Shown one piece after another: positions 8,480 to 19,824 of a stretch of 64,000 nt of DNA; the stretch's first letter is position 1; every line of letters starts with the position of its first letter. The DNA comes from Methanothrix soehngenii GP6 (GTDB taxonomy: Archaea; Halobacteriota; Methanosarcinia; Methanotrichales; Methanotrichaceae). Location: contig NC_015416.1 of NCBI RefSeq assembly GCF_000204415.1, forward strand, positions 930,001-994,000, given 5' to 3'. Made by a program: the position numbers and the translations under genes. The notes under the pieces are model-generated. The model made no database searches and was not told where the DNA came from. It saw nothing but the letters and a program-made list of their open reading frames with translations.

Positions 8480-8789
8480 GCAAAAGTCAGTGTAGGAGGG
8501 ATTGGTGATTGACTTTTGCCATCCTTGGGGTTCGACGTAAGACGATATAAACCTTTTGGGTGTAGACGATCAACGTGAGCTTCCGATTCTGTGAAAAGGA
8601 GGGAGGGGCAAAAGTCACCGTACGGGAGGGATTGATGGCCGTCGACTTTTGCCTGCATACTAATACGGCATTCGACGACTTAAGCCTTTCGGCTGCACGT
8701 CGAGATGCTCATCGAACCTCAATTGGAGAGATAATTAGGAGGGGGGCAAAAGTCATTCAAATAGGAGGGATAGGAAATATGACCTTTGC
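8480..8789. repeat. three tandem copies of a conserved hairpin; candidate small-RNA array
   Basis: Three units, starting at 8480, 8608 and 8746 (periods 128 and 138), share a strong inverted repeat, GCAAAAGTCA...TGACTTTTGC (hairpins 8480-8519, 8608-8652, 8746-8789). The loop is conserved and contains AGGAGGGAT or GGGAGGGAT. Each hairpin is flanked on its left by a purine-rich tract with GGAGG or GAGGG. Between units 1 and 2, and after unit 2, a second small stem changes from ACC-TTTT-GGGT to GCC-TTTC-GGC, a paired change that suggests selection on RNA structure. Read on the minus strand, both the loop and the flank carry CCCTCC, which could pair with Shine-Dalgarno sequences. No convincing protein frame covers the array. 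Confidence 0.6.
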
Positions 8790-8978
8790 ACAGATAATAG
8801 TACGATCATCAACGTATATATTTGTTTCCGTCTGAAGCAATCGCCGATGAGGAAACATGCCAAGATAAAATGAAATAACGAACTGGGAAACCAAATTCTA
8901 ATCCTCCATCATAGAGCCATCATATATGCTCAACCTCGGATCAATCCTGCCCTTGAATTTCTCTAAATAAAAGTCCAT

Positions 8979-9440
8979 TTACTCTTTCATCCTCTCCCTA
9001 AGCCCCGCCTCAAACACACCCTCTATAAATCTCTGTTCCGGGAATGGGAGTGGAATAAGCGATATTCACCCATTTCGGGCTTGTACTCTGCAATCAATCT
9101 CTTGGTCATATCTATATCCTCCTGGTTCTCTCCAGGAATTCCCACAATCAGAAGCATATCTGAGACTAATCCAATTTCATCCGCCTGTTTAAAAGTCCTG
9201 ATTATCTGCTCCGGAGTAATTCCATTCCTCAATAGGTCTAAGATGGCCTGGCTTCCACTCTCCACGCCAAAGGCAAGCTCGACACAACCTGCTCGCTTCA
9301 TTCGGAATATCGTCTCAAAATCAACTGTATCCACCCTGGACATGGAAGATCATCGAAAAATAGTATGCAAGATCTGCACCATCACCCACAACCCGGCACT
9401 TGACCGCACCTAGAGGGTATAAGAGATGCGCGACGAAGAA
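8979..9440 (-). pseudogene. decayed radical-SAM (B12-type) gene
   Basis: A 106-residue frame (9023-9343) matches the C-terminal half of B12-binding radical-SAM proteins (GVESGSQAILDLL, IVGIPGENQEDI, YKPEMGEYRLF). The rest is distributed over other frames. Directly after LF, the next frame reads TPIPGTEIY, and the frame after that reads EGVFEAGLRERMKE before a stop at 8979-8981. Upstream of the ATG, a third frame carries the typical FFDD motif, separated from MSRVDTVDF by a stop and a shortened segment. At least three frame breaks and an internal deletion therefore show a dead gene. Where the 5' end lay is unclear; the region up to about 9610 may hold further remnants. Confidence 0.75.
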
Positions 9441-9642
9441 GTCTCCCATTCCGAGACTTGCCGTGAGATCATAATCGATGGAAGAAGTGCCCGGTGTGAA
9501 AGAATAGTATCCAGGTGTGAGGATCGGCCTTCGAAGGCAATCTTTATAAGGGGAGAGGTTGCAGCAGGATCTCTGCTCAGAGTGAGCCCACATCGATAAA
9601 GGTGGTGGTATCAGCAGCACTCTTGAGAGAGACCTTCCTAAT

Positions 9643-9714
9643 GCCAAGGTGGCGGAGCGGCTACGCAAATGCCTGCAGAGCATTACCACTCCGGTTCGAA
9701 TCCGGACCTTGGCT
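9643..9714 (+). tRNA. tRNA-Cys (anticodon GCA)
   Basis: A cloverleaf with acceptor GCCAAGG/CCTTGGC, anticodon arm AATGC-CTGCAGA-GCATT (anticodon GCA) and T arm CCGG-TTCGAAT-CCGG. The discriminator is T, an identity element of tRNA-Cys. CCA is not encoded. A minus-strand frame that crosses it is not a gene. Confidence 0.95.
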
Positions 9715-9865
9715 TCTCGTTTTCAAGTTTTTTACGATCAGCTCATTCTTTCGTATGCGCTTGTCAAATAGCTCCTTCTCAGTTCTGAGATGAGATGAGA
9801 CTCCCCCTGCGAAGGCATCATTTTGTATCAATGTATTTTCCCAATTTGCGAATTTTTTCAGGGAA

Positions 9866-9875
9866 AAGCTTATAT
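9866..9875 (+). promoter_or_regulatory. candidate TATA box of gyrBA
   Basis: AAAAGCTTATATCTG lies about 50 nt upstream of the gyrB start, followed by the ribosome-binding site AGGAGG at 9910-9915. The leader would be about 25-30 nt long. Confidence 0.4.
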
Positions 9876-9921
9876 CTGCTCAAATGAGTGTGATACAGTC
9901 CTAATTATTAAGGAGGCTTAG

Positions 9922-11820
<1,899 letters not shown>

Positions 11821-11828
11821 GGTGGATC

Positions 11829-14222
11829 GTGACAGAAGTACAGGTTAACATCACCGAGGAGATGAAGTCCTCTTACATCGATTATGCCATGAGCGTGATC
11901 GTAGGGAGGGCTCTGCCCGATGTCCGAGACGGATTGAAGCCCGTTCACCGCCGCATTCTCTATGCCATGTATGAGCAGGGCATGACCCACGATCAGCCCT
12001 ACAAGAAGTCCGCCCGCGTGGTGGGCGATGTGATGGGCAAGTACCATCCTCACGGTGATGCGGCCATATATGAGACCATGGTCAGAATGGCCCAGACCTT
12101 CTCCATGCGTTATCCTCTGATCGATGGCCAGGGCAACTTCGGCTCCATCGACGGAGATCCGGCTGCCGCCATGCGTTACACCGAGGTCCGGCTCTCTAAA
12201 ATCGCCGAGGAGATGCTGGCAGACATCGAGAAGAATACCGTGGACTTTGTGCCCAACTATGACGGCTCGCTCAAGGAGCCAACAGTCCTTCCGGGAAAGC
12301 TTCCCAACCTGCTCTTAAACGGCTCGACTGGAATCGCCGTGGGTATGGCGACCAACATCCCACCCCATAATCTGAATGAGCTGGCAGGGGCGATCATCCA
12401 TCTGATAGACAATCCCCAGGCAACAGTAGGCGAGCTGATGCATTATTTGCCGGGCCCGGATTTTCCCACTGGTGGATATATCGTGGGCCGGGCGGGAATC
12501 GAGTCCGCTTATCTGACCGGCAAGGGAAGCATAATCATGCAGGCCAAGTCGGAGATCGAGGAGGGAGCAAAGAGCACCAGGATCATCTTTTCCGAGCTTC
12601 CCTACCAGGTGAACAAGGCCAAGCTGATCGAGGATATGGCGGAGATGGTCAAAGGGGGACGCCTGGAGGGCATATCCGATCTGCGGGATGAGTCAGACAA
12701 AGAAGGCATCCGCATGGTAGTGGATATCAAGACCGGATTCAACGCCAATGTGGTCTTAAACCAGCTGCATAAACACACCGCTTTGCAGACCAGCTACGGG
12801 ATCAACAACATGGTCCTGGTGGACGGGATGCCCAGGATCCTCTCTTTAAAGGAGACCCTGGAGCAGTACATCTACTACCGCTCCATAGTGGTTGAGAGGC
12901 GCACCCGCTTCGAGCTGGATGCAGCGGAGAAGAGGGCCCATATCCTGGCGGGCCTGCTCATCGCCCTGAAGAACATCGATGAGGTGATAAGGATCATCAA
13001 GGCCGCCCCCACACCAGCGGAGGCCAGGGATGGTCTGATAGAGGCATTTCTCCTCTCCGAGGAGCAGGCGAAGGCCATTTTAGACATGAGGCTGCAGAGG
13101 CTTACGGGCCTGGAGCAGGAGAAGATAGTCTCCGAGGCGGCAGAGCTGGAGAAGCTCATCGCCCACCTGAGACAGATCCTCTCCAGCAATCTGGAGATCC
13201 TGAGCATCATCAAGGACGAACTGACGGAGCTGATCAGCAAGTACGGCGACGAGCGGCGGACCCAGATCATCGAGGCCGATGGTGAGGTCACTAATGAGGA
13301 CCTCATTCAGGAGGAGGAGGTGGCGGTGACCATCACCAGCTCCGGGTACATCAAGCGCCAGCCCGTCAATACGTACCGCATGCAAAGAAGGGGCGGGCGG
13401 GGGGTTATAGGAGCCGAGACCAAGACAGAGGAGTTTGTGACCGATGTCTCCACCGCCTCCACCAAGGACTATCTGCTCTTCTTCACCGACAAGGGCAAAG
13501 CCCACTGGCTAAAGGTTTATGAGGTTCCCGCTTTGGGAAGGGCAGCCCGGGGCAAGTCCATAGTGAACCTGCTCCAGCTGGAGCCGGATGAGAGGATCGC
13601 CGGAGCCATCCCGGTGAAAAGCTTCCAGGCGGGATACATCGTGCTGGTAACCAGGAGCGGCAATATTGTGAAGATGCCTCTGCAGGCCTTCTCCAATCCC
13701 CGCAAGGGAGGGATAAAGGCGGTGAACCTGAAGGGGGATAGCCTGGTCTCGGCCAAGCTCACCAATGGAGAAAAGGAGCTCTTGGTGGCCACCAAATTCG
13801 GAAAGGCCATCCGCTTCAAAGAGGGGGATGTGCGTGCCTCCAACCGGGGGACCATGGGGGTCAAAGCGATCAGCCTGAACATGGGCGACGAGCTGATCAG
13901 CATGGATGTGATTGAGCCCGGCTCAGGCTCAACTCTGCTCACCGTCACCAATCAGGGCTATGGCAAGAGGACTGAGCTCGAGGAGTATCCCCAGCAGAGG
14001 CGGGGGGGCAAGGGAGTCAAGAACATCGATGCCCGCAAGGGGTATGTCTGCTGCACCACCACTGTCTCCGAGGAGGACGAATTATTGGTCACCACCCGGG
14101 ACGGGGTGATTATCAGGATACCGGCAAGCGACATCCGGGTGCAGGGCCGGTCGACCCAAGGTGTTCGGATCATGAATGTCAAGCCGGGAGACGAGGTGGC
14201 GGCAATAGCGAGGATAAACTGA
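11829..14222 (+). CDS. gyrA: DNA gyrase subunit A
   Basis: A 797-residue breakage-reunion subunit. The N-terminal winged-helix domain has [16 protein letters not shown]-like sequence (here [17 protein letters not shown]) and the catalytic tyrosine in AMRYTEVRL (Tyr117), which forms the covalent 5'-phosphotyrosyl intermediate. The C-terminal beta-pinwheel, which wraps DNA, contains the GyrA box QRRGGKG and related repeats (MQRRGGRG). Start codon is GTG at 11829 with GAGGTGG upstream, eight bases after gyrB, so the two subunits are translated from one mRNA. The gene is intact. Confidence 0.97.
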   Translation: MTEVQVNITEEMKSSYIDYAMSVIVGRALPDVRDGLKPVHRRILYAMYEQGMTHDQPYKKSARVVGDVMGKYHPHGDAAIYETMVRMAQTFSMRYPLIDGQGNFGSIDGDPAAAMRYTEVRLSKIAEEMLADIEKNTVDFVPNYDGSLKEPTVLPGKLPNLLLNGSTGIAVGMATNIPPHNLNELAGAIIHLIDNPQATVGELMHYLPGPDFPTGGYIVGRAGIESAYLTGKGSIIMQAKSEIEEGAKSTRIIFSELPYQVNKAKLIEDMAEMVKGGRLEGISDLRDESDKEGIRMVVDIKTGFNANVVLNQLHKHTALQTSYGINNMVLVDGMPRILSLKETLEQYIYYRSIVVERRTRFELDAAEKRAHILAGLLIALKNIDEVIRIIKAAPTPAEARDGLIEAFLLSEEQAKAILDMRLQRLTGLEQEKIVSEAAELEKLIAHLRQILSSNLEILSIIKDELTELISKYGDERRTQIIEADGEVTNEDLIQEEEVAVTITSSGYIKRQPVNTYRMQRRGGRGVIGAETKTEEFVTDVSTASTKDYLLFFTDKGKAHWLKVYEVPALGRAARGKSIVNLLQLEPDERIAGAIPVKSFQAGYIVLVTRSGNIVKMPLQAFSNPRKGGIKAVNLKGDSLVSAKLTNGEKELLVATKFGKAIRFKEGDVRASNRGTMGVKAISLNMGDELISMDVIEPGSGSTLLTVTNQGYGKRTELEEYPQQRRGGKGVKNIDARKGYVCCTTTVSEEDELLVTTRDGVIIRIPASDIRVQGRSTQGVRIMNVKPGDEVAAIARIN

Positions 14223-14361
14223 GGGGAAGTCCGGCGGAGAGAGGCTGCGCGGAGCATGGTGCTTCTGCGCTGCTGCCCGCAGATGGAGCGGCAGCGCTAT
14301 CGGGCCTGCGTGGCCCTGAGGATCGCTGCTAGAAGAAGGGCGACCTCCATGCGGGCCACGA

Positions 14362-14590
14362 GGACTCTACATAAGCCCTAGACCGTTCGACCCCGGAAAC
14401 ACGTTGGCACTCAAGAACCTGGGCGTCATATTCAGCCAGGAAGGCGATAACCTACTGGCTCTTCACTATCTGCGCTGCTTCTACAAGACCGATGCAATGG
14501 ATCTGCAGATTTGTGCGATTCGCCTTCGCCTGGGGCAGCGAGCAGGCCCAGAAGCACTTTCATATGTTGCTAGAGATGCCGGCATCCTAG
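14362..14590 (+). pseudogene. fragment of a TPR-repeat protein gene
   Basis: One frame (about 14371-14520) reads ISPRPFDPGNTLALKNLG followed by a typical TPR helix pair (EGDNLLALHYL). The continuation lies in another frame: EQAQKHFHMLLEMPAS and a stop at 14588-14590, which is a normal end of a TPR helix. So there is at least one frame break. The fragment lies between gyrA and the Hachiman genes; its upstream part is missing. The longer 122-residue frame through 14772 runs into the 3' end of hamB on the other strand and is not a gene. Confidence 0.6.
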
Positions 14591-14654
14591 GATCTGCATT
14601 GCACGCTCTGGCCAGGCATGACCATCTGCCTGATAATGTTGGATTATATCATCT

Positions 14655-17600
14655 TTACGACGGGCCAAAATACTCAACGACGACTGTATTCGGGCAGTCC
14701 GCTACCCATGCATTAACGATATCATGGCTTTGTATACTAAGCTCAGTGATAAGAACACCAAGTCTTACATAGTCTGTTGTTAGAACGAGCCTGGCGTCTG
14801 GCTCAACGATGACATGCGTGTTGATTGGTGGTGCGTCGATAAACCACTCTACCTGCACGACTTGAGTTTGGCATGTCAACTTAAGACGGTTTCCTTTCTT
14901 GGTGCTGAAGAACTGTAGCCATGCAGGACGGCTCTGTTTTGTCGGCCAGTTCTCCATTTTGGACATCGACTCTACCTGATCCGATCTCAACCATTCGAGC
15001 ATTTCTCTGTAGTCAATAAAAGCCGCTTCTGTTTTGGTAACAGCCGTGATTGCAGCTTCGCGTGAATTCAGTCCAGCACGCAGTAATTTTATGACAGAGA
15101 GATTGGCGTTTCCTACCTCTGCTGCCATAGCTGCATGGCCTTTGATCTGCTCTGCACCGTCTTGTCTGACAGCTATTGCGTGCACTCTAACAGCCTCCAT
15201 CGCCCAAGGGAGTCGGTAAGATATGGCCTCCTGCAATAGGTCAACACCTTTACTAGAATCAAGGCCAACAATTTTTGATGCTGATTTGCCTTCAATCCAT
15301 TCTCGTAGTGCATTCTCCCAATAGTCGGGCATAGTCCCAGAGGGGCGAAAAGGCTCAGTCTGAAACACAAGTCTGGCAAATTCAACAATGGAGTCGGTGG
15401 CACCAGCCGAATCTCCCGCTACCACTGCTGCCTCTGCTCGAAGAAGGAGATCGACTAGGTTTGCAATGTTAGCATCCAAGAACCGACCGGCTCGTAGCCC
15501 GACGCCAGCCACATGATATCCCCTTCGTTGAGATGTACTTGTTTGCCTCCAGATACAATGGGCTCGCGCTTTAACGAACCGTCGCACTAGCATTTGCATG
15601 TTATGTTCATAGTATGCCAGCTTTCTAGAGAAGAGCGACCCTTCTAACACATTATCAAGTTCGTTGTCAAGACATTCTTCTTCAATCCCTGTGTCCAATA
15701 GCGCCAAAATAGCCGCATCAAGGGAAGCTATATCATGTTCCCAATCTTCAAGCTTCATTTCTACTTGCTCTAATTGAGAATCAGTAAAATCCCAAACATC
15801 TCCATGCCCAGTGAGATATTCAATGACTTCCTCCAATGGCGCCCCGACAATATCTGAGATTTTCTGGAAAATCTTGTTAGCTAGCAGCAAAAGGCCGCTC
15901 GAAATTTCTGGCGCTTTTGCTTTGGAGACGAGATCATGCCAATGATATAGTCTTCTGGCTTCGCTTTTTCCATCGTCCTCCCATATAACATGCAATACAA
16001 TACCATCAACATCGACAAAAGCGCGGCCAGCACGACCGATAACATTTGCAAATTCTGTAGCAGGAATAATATCCCTGTTTCGCCATATTGAAGGGACCAG
16101 AAGCACGCTGGCCGAGAGATTAAGACCTTGTGCAAGCGTCGGAGAAGCAATCGTAAGACGAATATCGCCCTTGCGTAGAAGCTTTTCTAGTTCATTCAAG
16201 AATTGACGAGGTAAATGGCCATGGTGCAGGGCTATGCCGTATTTTAGGCACTGGACCGCTGGATGATCGGGGCCCAACCATTCAGCTCCTGCAGCCATCA
16301 CGTCCTGAATATCCTGGTTCATCAGGCGAAGCGGCTTTAACATTCCCTGCCTGATACACTTAAGGATAACCCTTCCTAGTTTTTCTACAGACCTCCTCAT
16401 TGTGCAATAGATGAGGACGTCCTTTCCTTGGTCAACGAATTGCCATGCTGCTGCCAGAGTCAATTCGTCCTTATCATGTGGAAAGCTATTAAAACGCCGA
16501 GATCCCGCGGGTGGCACCTTAGTTTCCACAAATCGCTTCACAAAGGGGCCCTCTGTCTCAACCTTAATGTCAAGGCGCGCTGCATCCCTTACCCATCTTA
16601 TGACACCAAATCTTTGACGAGTAGGACGCCAAGTGGAATACACTGCAGTTCCAGGCTCATCTCGTCGAAGCCACGAGACCAAATCGCTCATTTCTTCGGG
16701 TGGCGGAAATAATGCGGATAGGCAGACAATACGTCGAGAACCAGCATCGGATCGACGAAGCAACCGTTGCACGAGTGCTTCGTATCTAACTTCTCTCTCG
16801 CTTGGTCCGAGCATATGACCTTCATCTAGTACAATGAGGCCAACATTATCAATAATTGTTGGATCAACGCGGAGGGCAAAGTCCAACTTCTCCGGAGTGG
16901 AAACAACAATCTTAACTTCCCTAAGTGTATCAGCGTCAGAACTCTCGATCCCAGCAGATCCATATAAAGAGGATACGGATATCCCAAGAGGAAGAAATGT
17001 ATCAGCAAGATCCTGTTCAACTTGTGCTGACAAGGCTCTAAGCGGAGTGACGTAGATGATACGGAGATCTGATGCTAATGTTCGAAGGATGCAAAGCTCT
17101 GCAATTCGGGTTTTTCCAGCACTTGTAGGTAGCGCTACTACGAGATCATCAGATTGATCTATGGCGCGCTGAGCTGCCTCGATCTGTGATGGCCAAAGTT
17201 CGATTGCGGATTTCTTTGCTGCTCGCAGTCGCTGAATATAGGCCTGACGCAAGGTAGTCCACTTTTCAATGTCATCATCGTCTGAGAGTATCTTTGGAAT
17301 TTGGCGGTGGAGGCTCATTTGCCAGAGATCGTCTATTAGGTGGAATGCCATCGTAGAAGTCCACCAATGGCTCACAGCATGCATATCTTTAGCGGCCTCG
17401 GCCGTAAAAAGTAGCAGACGCTTTGCTTCCATAGCAGAGACCTCCTCACCGGTTGTTATAGCATGGTCAAATAGTGCGAGTCCGCGCATGAAAGATCTGG
17501 TAATAACCGCGCTTATCGCGTCAGTCTCATCGAAATCTGCATCATTAAGAAGGCGCTCTGCAATTCTCTCATCCCATTGCTCTTTATCAAGCAGCCAAGC

Positions 17601-18080
17601 CGCAACAAATTCATGCATTTCATCAAGAGATTTCCTCAGAAGCTGGACAAGGGCTTTCTCAGTTGGTGCTAGGTTCCCGTCGTTAGCACCAATAGGCAAC
17701 ATGGAATAAGCACGTGCTGCATATCTCGCAAGGTGAAAGGAGATGGCTGAACTCACCAGATTAAATCCGCGGTCTATGCGAAACGGATCTCCATTGCGCA
17801 CGGCTGCTTCGATTGCCTCGCCAGCAACGAGGAAAGCCCGCTGCAATAAAATCTCATCCCCGTTGACCGAGCGCAGACGCAGTGCCATTGCAAGCACCGT
17901 GTAGGCATAATCGAGAAGATCATCAGTAAGACTGTCTCCAAATGATGGTGCTCCGGTAGGGAGTTCCCCATTGCGCCAGATTAGACCACGAGCTAATCCC
18001 TTATCCAGCAAACGATCCCGAAATCCAGGGGATATAGCCTTTTCGAGGATATTCTGAAGTTCTATCGCAGATTCGGTCAT
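14655..18080 (-). CDS. hamB: HamB-type superfamily 2 helicase of a Hachiman defence system
   Basis: A 1141-residue helicase. The N-terminal 300 residues are alpha-helical and without known motif. The helicase core follows: motif I LPTSAGKT (about 317-324), motif Ia TPLRALSAQ, motif II DEGH (419-422), STPEKLDF, a TLAQGLNLSAS motif and motif VI VIGRAGRAF. The order and the Ski2-like core match HamB/AbpB. In studied Hachiman systems the helicase holds and controls the HamA nuclease and senses abnormal DNA ends or structures, which then triggers degradation of cellular and phage DNA. The ATG abuts the hamA stop codon (TAA-ATG), so the genes are translationally coupled. Base composition is visibly AT-richer than gyrA, consistent with transfer. 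Intact. Confidence 0.85.
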   Translation of the reverse strand: MTESAIELQNILEKAISPGFRDRLLDKGLARGLIWRNGELPTGAPSFGDSLTDDLLDYAYTVLAMALRLRSVNGDEILLQRAFLVAGEAIEAAVRNGDPFRIDRGFNLVSSAISFHLARYAARAYSMLPIGANDGNLAPTEKALVQLLRKSLDEMHEFVAAWLLDKEQWDERIAERLLNDADFDETDAISAVITRSFMRGLALFDHAITTGEEVSAMEAKRLLLFTAEAAKDMHAVSHWWTSTMAFHLIDDLWQMSLHRQIPKILSDDDDIEKWTTLRQAYIQRLRAAKKSAIELWPSQIEAAQRAIDQSDDLVVALPTSAGKTRIAELCILRTLASDLRIIYVTPLRALSAQVEQDLADTFLPLGISVSSLYGSAGIESSDADTLREVKIVVSTPEKLDFALRVDPTIIDNVGLIVLDEGHMLGPSEREVRYEALVQRLLRRSDAGSRRIVCLSALFPPPEEMSDLVSWLRRDEPGTAVYSTWRPTRQRFGVIRWVRDAARLDIKVETEGPFVKRFVETKVPPAGSRRFNSFPHDKDELTLAAAWQFVDQGKDVLIYCTMRRSVEKLGRVILKCIRQGMLKPLRLMNQDIQDVMAAGAEWLGPDHPAVQCLKYGIALHHGHLPRQFLNELEKLLRKGDIRLTIASPTLAQGLNLSASVLLVPSIWRNRDIIPATEFANVIGRAGRAFVDVDGIVLHVIWEDDGKSEARRLYHWHDLVSKAKAPEISSGLLLLANKIFQKISDIVGAPLEEVIEYLTGHGDVWDFTDSQLEQVEMKLEDWEHDIASLDAAILALLDTGIEEECLDNELDNVLEGSLFSRKLAYYEHNMQMLVRRFVKARAHCIWRQTSTSQRRGYHVAGVGLRAGRFLDANIANLVDLLLRAEAAVVAGDSAGATDSIVEFARLVFQTEPFRPSGTMPDYWENALREWIEGKSASKIVGLDSSKGVDLLQEAISYRLPWAMEAVRVHAIAVRQDGAEQIKGHAAMAAEVGNANLSVIKLLRAGLNSREAAITAVTKTEAAFIDYREMLEWLRSDQVESMSKMENWPTKQSRPAWLQFFSTKKGNRLKLTCQTQVVQVEWFIDAPPINTHVIVEPDARLVLTTDYVRLGVLITELSIQSHDIVNAWVADCPNTVVVEYFGPS

Positions 18081-18890
18081 TTACTGCTCCGAAAACAAGC
18101 GCTCAATAACATCGCCATGGTTAACGATATAAATTCCGACTGCATACCTGCGAGTGCGATTCCTGCATTCCCTAAGATGATTGGATAGATGGGTATTAGG
18201 ATCGGTGCCAGACACTGTAAAGAGCAAATGCTCGAAAGGACAACCACGGAAGCTCTGCAGCACAGCATAATCCAAATCCTTGGCAAGGTCATGATCTCCC
18301 TTGTCTCGCAAACGTTCTGCCACAAAGAGCACCGAATGTCTGTTTGGACGACCACGATATCGGTCAAGTGCATCTGCGGCTTCTTTGATTACAGTTGGAG
18401 TCAGTCTTGCGTAACTCTTTGATTCGCCCTTAAGGAACTTTAAGCTACCTTTAAGATCTCGATCGATGGCAATAAGATCATCGCCTCGAAGAGCCATATT
18501 GCGTCCATCCTTAAAGCGAAGCCTTCGAATTGGGACGCTAAATCCAAGCCTACGCTCAGTAAACTCTATGGCAAGGATTTCCCCAAGGTCACCGGAACGA
18601 GCCGTCTTTGTTGTTGGCAAATGCTCCCTCAACAATTCTGCAGTTCTTGGAGCGCCTAATTCTGCAAGTCTCTTTGCGGTAATTTCTGGTGCTACATAGT
18701 GACTGAGTAAAACGTTCTGGAGCTCATCGAAAATATTATCGCACGAGCAGTTATTCTCTTTACAGATAATAAGCACATGCTTGCCCAAATTTGCCTTTTT
18801 AATAGATAACCAGCGGTCGAAAAGGTCGACCCTATCGTCGGCAGGCGGATGTGTTCGAGCCTTATCCTCAATACTGCAATTGGAGCCCAA
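18081..18890 (-). CDS. hamA: HamA (DUF1837) nuclease of a Hachiman defence system
   Basis: A 269-residue DUF1837 protein. The conserved core SGDLGEILAIEF (Glu104), LRGDDLIAI (Asp138) and GESKSY (Glu156-x-Lys158) gives the residues of a PD-(D/E)xK nuclease, so catalysis looks intact. In characterised Hachiman systems HamA is a DNase effector held by HamB. The reading frame begins at TTG 18890, directly after an in-frame stop and with GGTGG upstream, so no longer start is possible. Transcription probably starts from an AT-rich box in 19035-19060. Alternative reading: the related AbpAB locus, which is regarded as the same family. Confidence 0.82.
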   Translation of the reverse strand: MGSNCSIEDKARTHPPADDRVDLFDRWLSIKKANLGKHVLIICKENNCSCDNIFDELQNVLLSHYVAPEITAKRLAELGAPRTAELLREHLPTTKTARSGDLGEILAIEFTERRLGFSVPIRRLRFKDGRNMALRGDDLIAIDRDLKGSLKFLKGESKSYARLTPTVIKEAADALDRYRGRPNRHSVLFVAERLRDKGDHDLAKDLDYAVLQSFRGCPFEHLLFTVSGTDPNTHLSNHLRECRNRTRRYAVGIYIVNHGDVIERLFSEQ

Positions 18891-19186
18891 TTACTTCCAC
18901 CTGCCTAATTCAGGCCATCTAATTATGCACATTTCCATGTATCTATAGCTCCCACATCCACAAATCACATGACCGATTATTGTTGCTTTCTGCAGACGAT
19001 TTATCAGTTTGCCATGAACGGTATACGTGCGATTTAATAAGTCTTTTTATTTAAGAGAGATCGTGAGCAGAAAATGGACAAGTTGGCCATTTTAGCACAT
19101 TCATCGCTCCAACGAGTGGATACATGCGCATTAAGCTCCAGCAGCGTGGATGGAAAGAATTGGATGAAGGACGGATGGGGTTTCGC
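18891..19186. other. intergenic region upstream of hamA
   Basis: About 296 bp without a supported gene. On the minus strand, TTAAATAAAAAG and CTTATTAAATCG (19033-19056) are candidate TATA boxes for hamAB. No hairpin or repeat is evident. The PIN toxin gene ends at the right edge, so its terminator should lie here, but none is obvious. Confidence 0.4.
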
Positions 19187-19636
19187 CTAGAGTTCCACTA
19201 CTTCCAAAAAGTCAACTCTTCGAAAATCCCGGTCAAAGCTTGCGATCTTTTTGATTCCGTTGCGATAGCAGGTCGAAGCTATTAGTGCGTCATATGGCAG
19301 AAGCCTGTATTGTATCATGGTCTCCCGCCAGTGGTTCATATCATCATTGATTGGCACCAAGGAAATGCATCTTGCATCGATGAAGCGGAATATAGCTTCT
19401 ATCTCTTTCTCAAATGGCGCGTAGCCGTTATCAATGAGGAACCTCTTGAATGAGGCATGATTTTTCGTTCCGTAACGCTCTTCGCACAGATTTCTAACCG
19501 ATACAAAAATCAGCTCATGTATGACCGTGGATGATGTGACGAGTTTATGATTTTGATCTATAAATCTCCTGGCGGAGTTCGAAAATTTTGTATCAAAGAA
19601 AGCATTATAAAATATATTGGTATCGATGAATATCAC
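19187..19636 (-). CDS. PIN-domain toxin (VapC-like)
   Basis: A 149-residue PIN-fold ribonuclease. The acidic residues are in place: Asp5 in FIDTNIF, Glu in HELIFVS, Asp in LPYDALIAST and Asp in SFDRDFRRVDF. Such toxins cleave structured RNAs when free of antitoxin. It overlaps the upstream DUF104 gene by four bases (ATGA type), the usual arrangement of antitoxin first, toxin second. Located next to the Hachiman genes, as is common in defence islands. Confidence 0.85.
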   Translation of the reverse strand: MIFIDTNIFYNAFFDTKFSNSARRFIDQNHKLVTSSTVIHELIFVSVRNLCEERYGTKNHASFKRFLIDNGYAPFEKEIEAIFRFIDARCISLVPINDDMNHWRETMIQYRLLPYDALIASTCYRNGIKKIASFDRDFRRVDFLEVVEL

Positions 19637-19824
19637 AGATAGACCTCGCCCTCAAGCTCTTCGAGCCTCTCTGCAGAAGCCTTGCCAAACATGCCGTAGT
19701 ATTTCGAGAGATCTACCTTTTCAATTTTGATCTTTAGTTTTGTGCCTTCCTCTAGCTTTACATCTTCCATCGGCTTGAAGACACCGCCTTCGTATACACA
19801 TTCTATGGTTTCGCTGGCACTCAT
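19633..19824 (-). CDS. DUF104 (AF2212-like) antitoxin
   Basis: A 63-residue protein with the archaeal AF2212/DUF104 signature: ECVYEGGVFKPMEDVKLEEGTKLKIKI. Members are beta-sheet DNA-binding-like antitoxins paired with PIN toxins. The C-terminal half (YYGMFGKASAERLEELE) is the presumed toxin-binding helix. Its stop overlaps the PIN start by four bases. The pair is probably autoregulated through the complex, though no operator can be assigned by eye. Confidence 0.85.
   Translation of the reverse strand: MSASETIECVYEGGVFKPMEDVKLEEGTKLKIKIEKVDLSKYYGMFGKASAERLEELEGEVYL

Noticed and set aside
8480-8789. CRISPR array
   Set aside because: The repeats are 40-45-bp hairpins at 128-138-bp spacing with related, not unique, intervening sequence, and no cas gene is nearby. 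No CRISPR array was seen elsewhere in the window.
8575-8835. 86-residue plus frame and 85-residue minus frame (8401-8658) in the hairpin array
   Set aside because: Both run through the inverted repeats, have low-complexity composition and do not keep frame between repeat units, so a non-coding structure explains the region better.
9321-9689. 122-residue minus frame overlapping tRNA-Cys
   Set aside because: Its start lies inside the tRNA gene. Only its last part may hold pieces of the decayed radical-SAM gene.
14404-14772. 122-residue frame after gyrA as a real gene
   Set aside because: TPR-like sequence continues in another frame and stops at 14590. The rest of the long frame is antisense to hamB.
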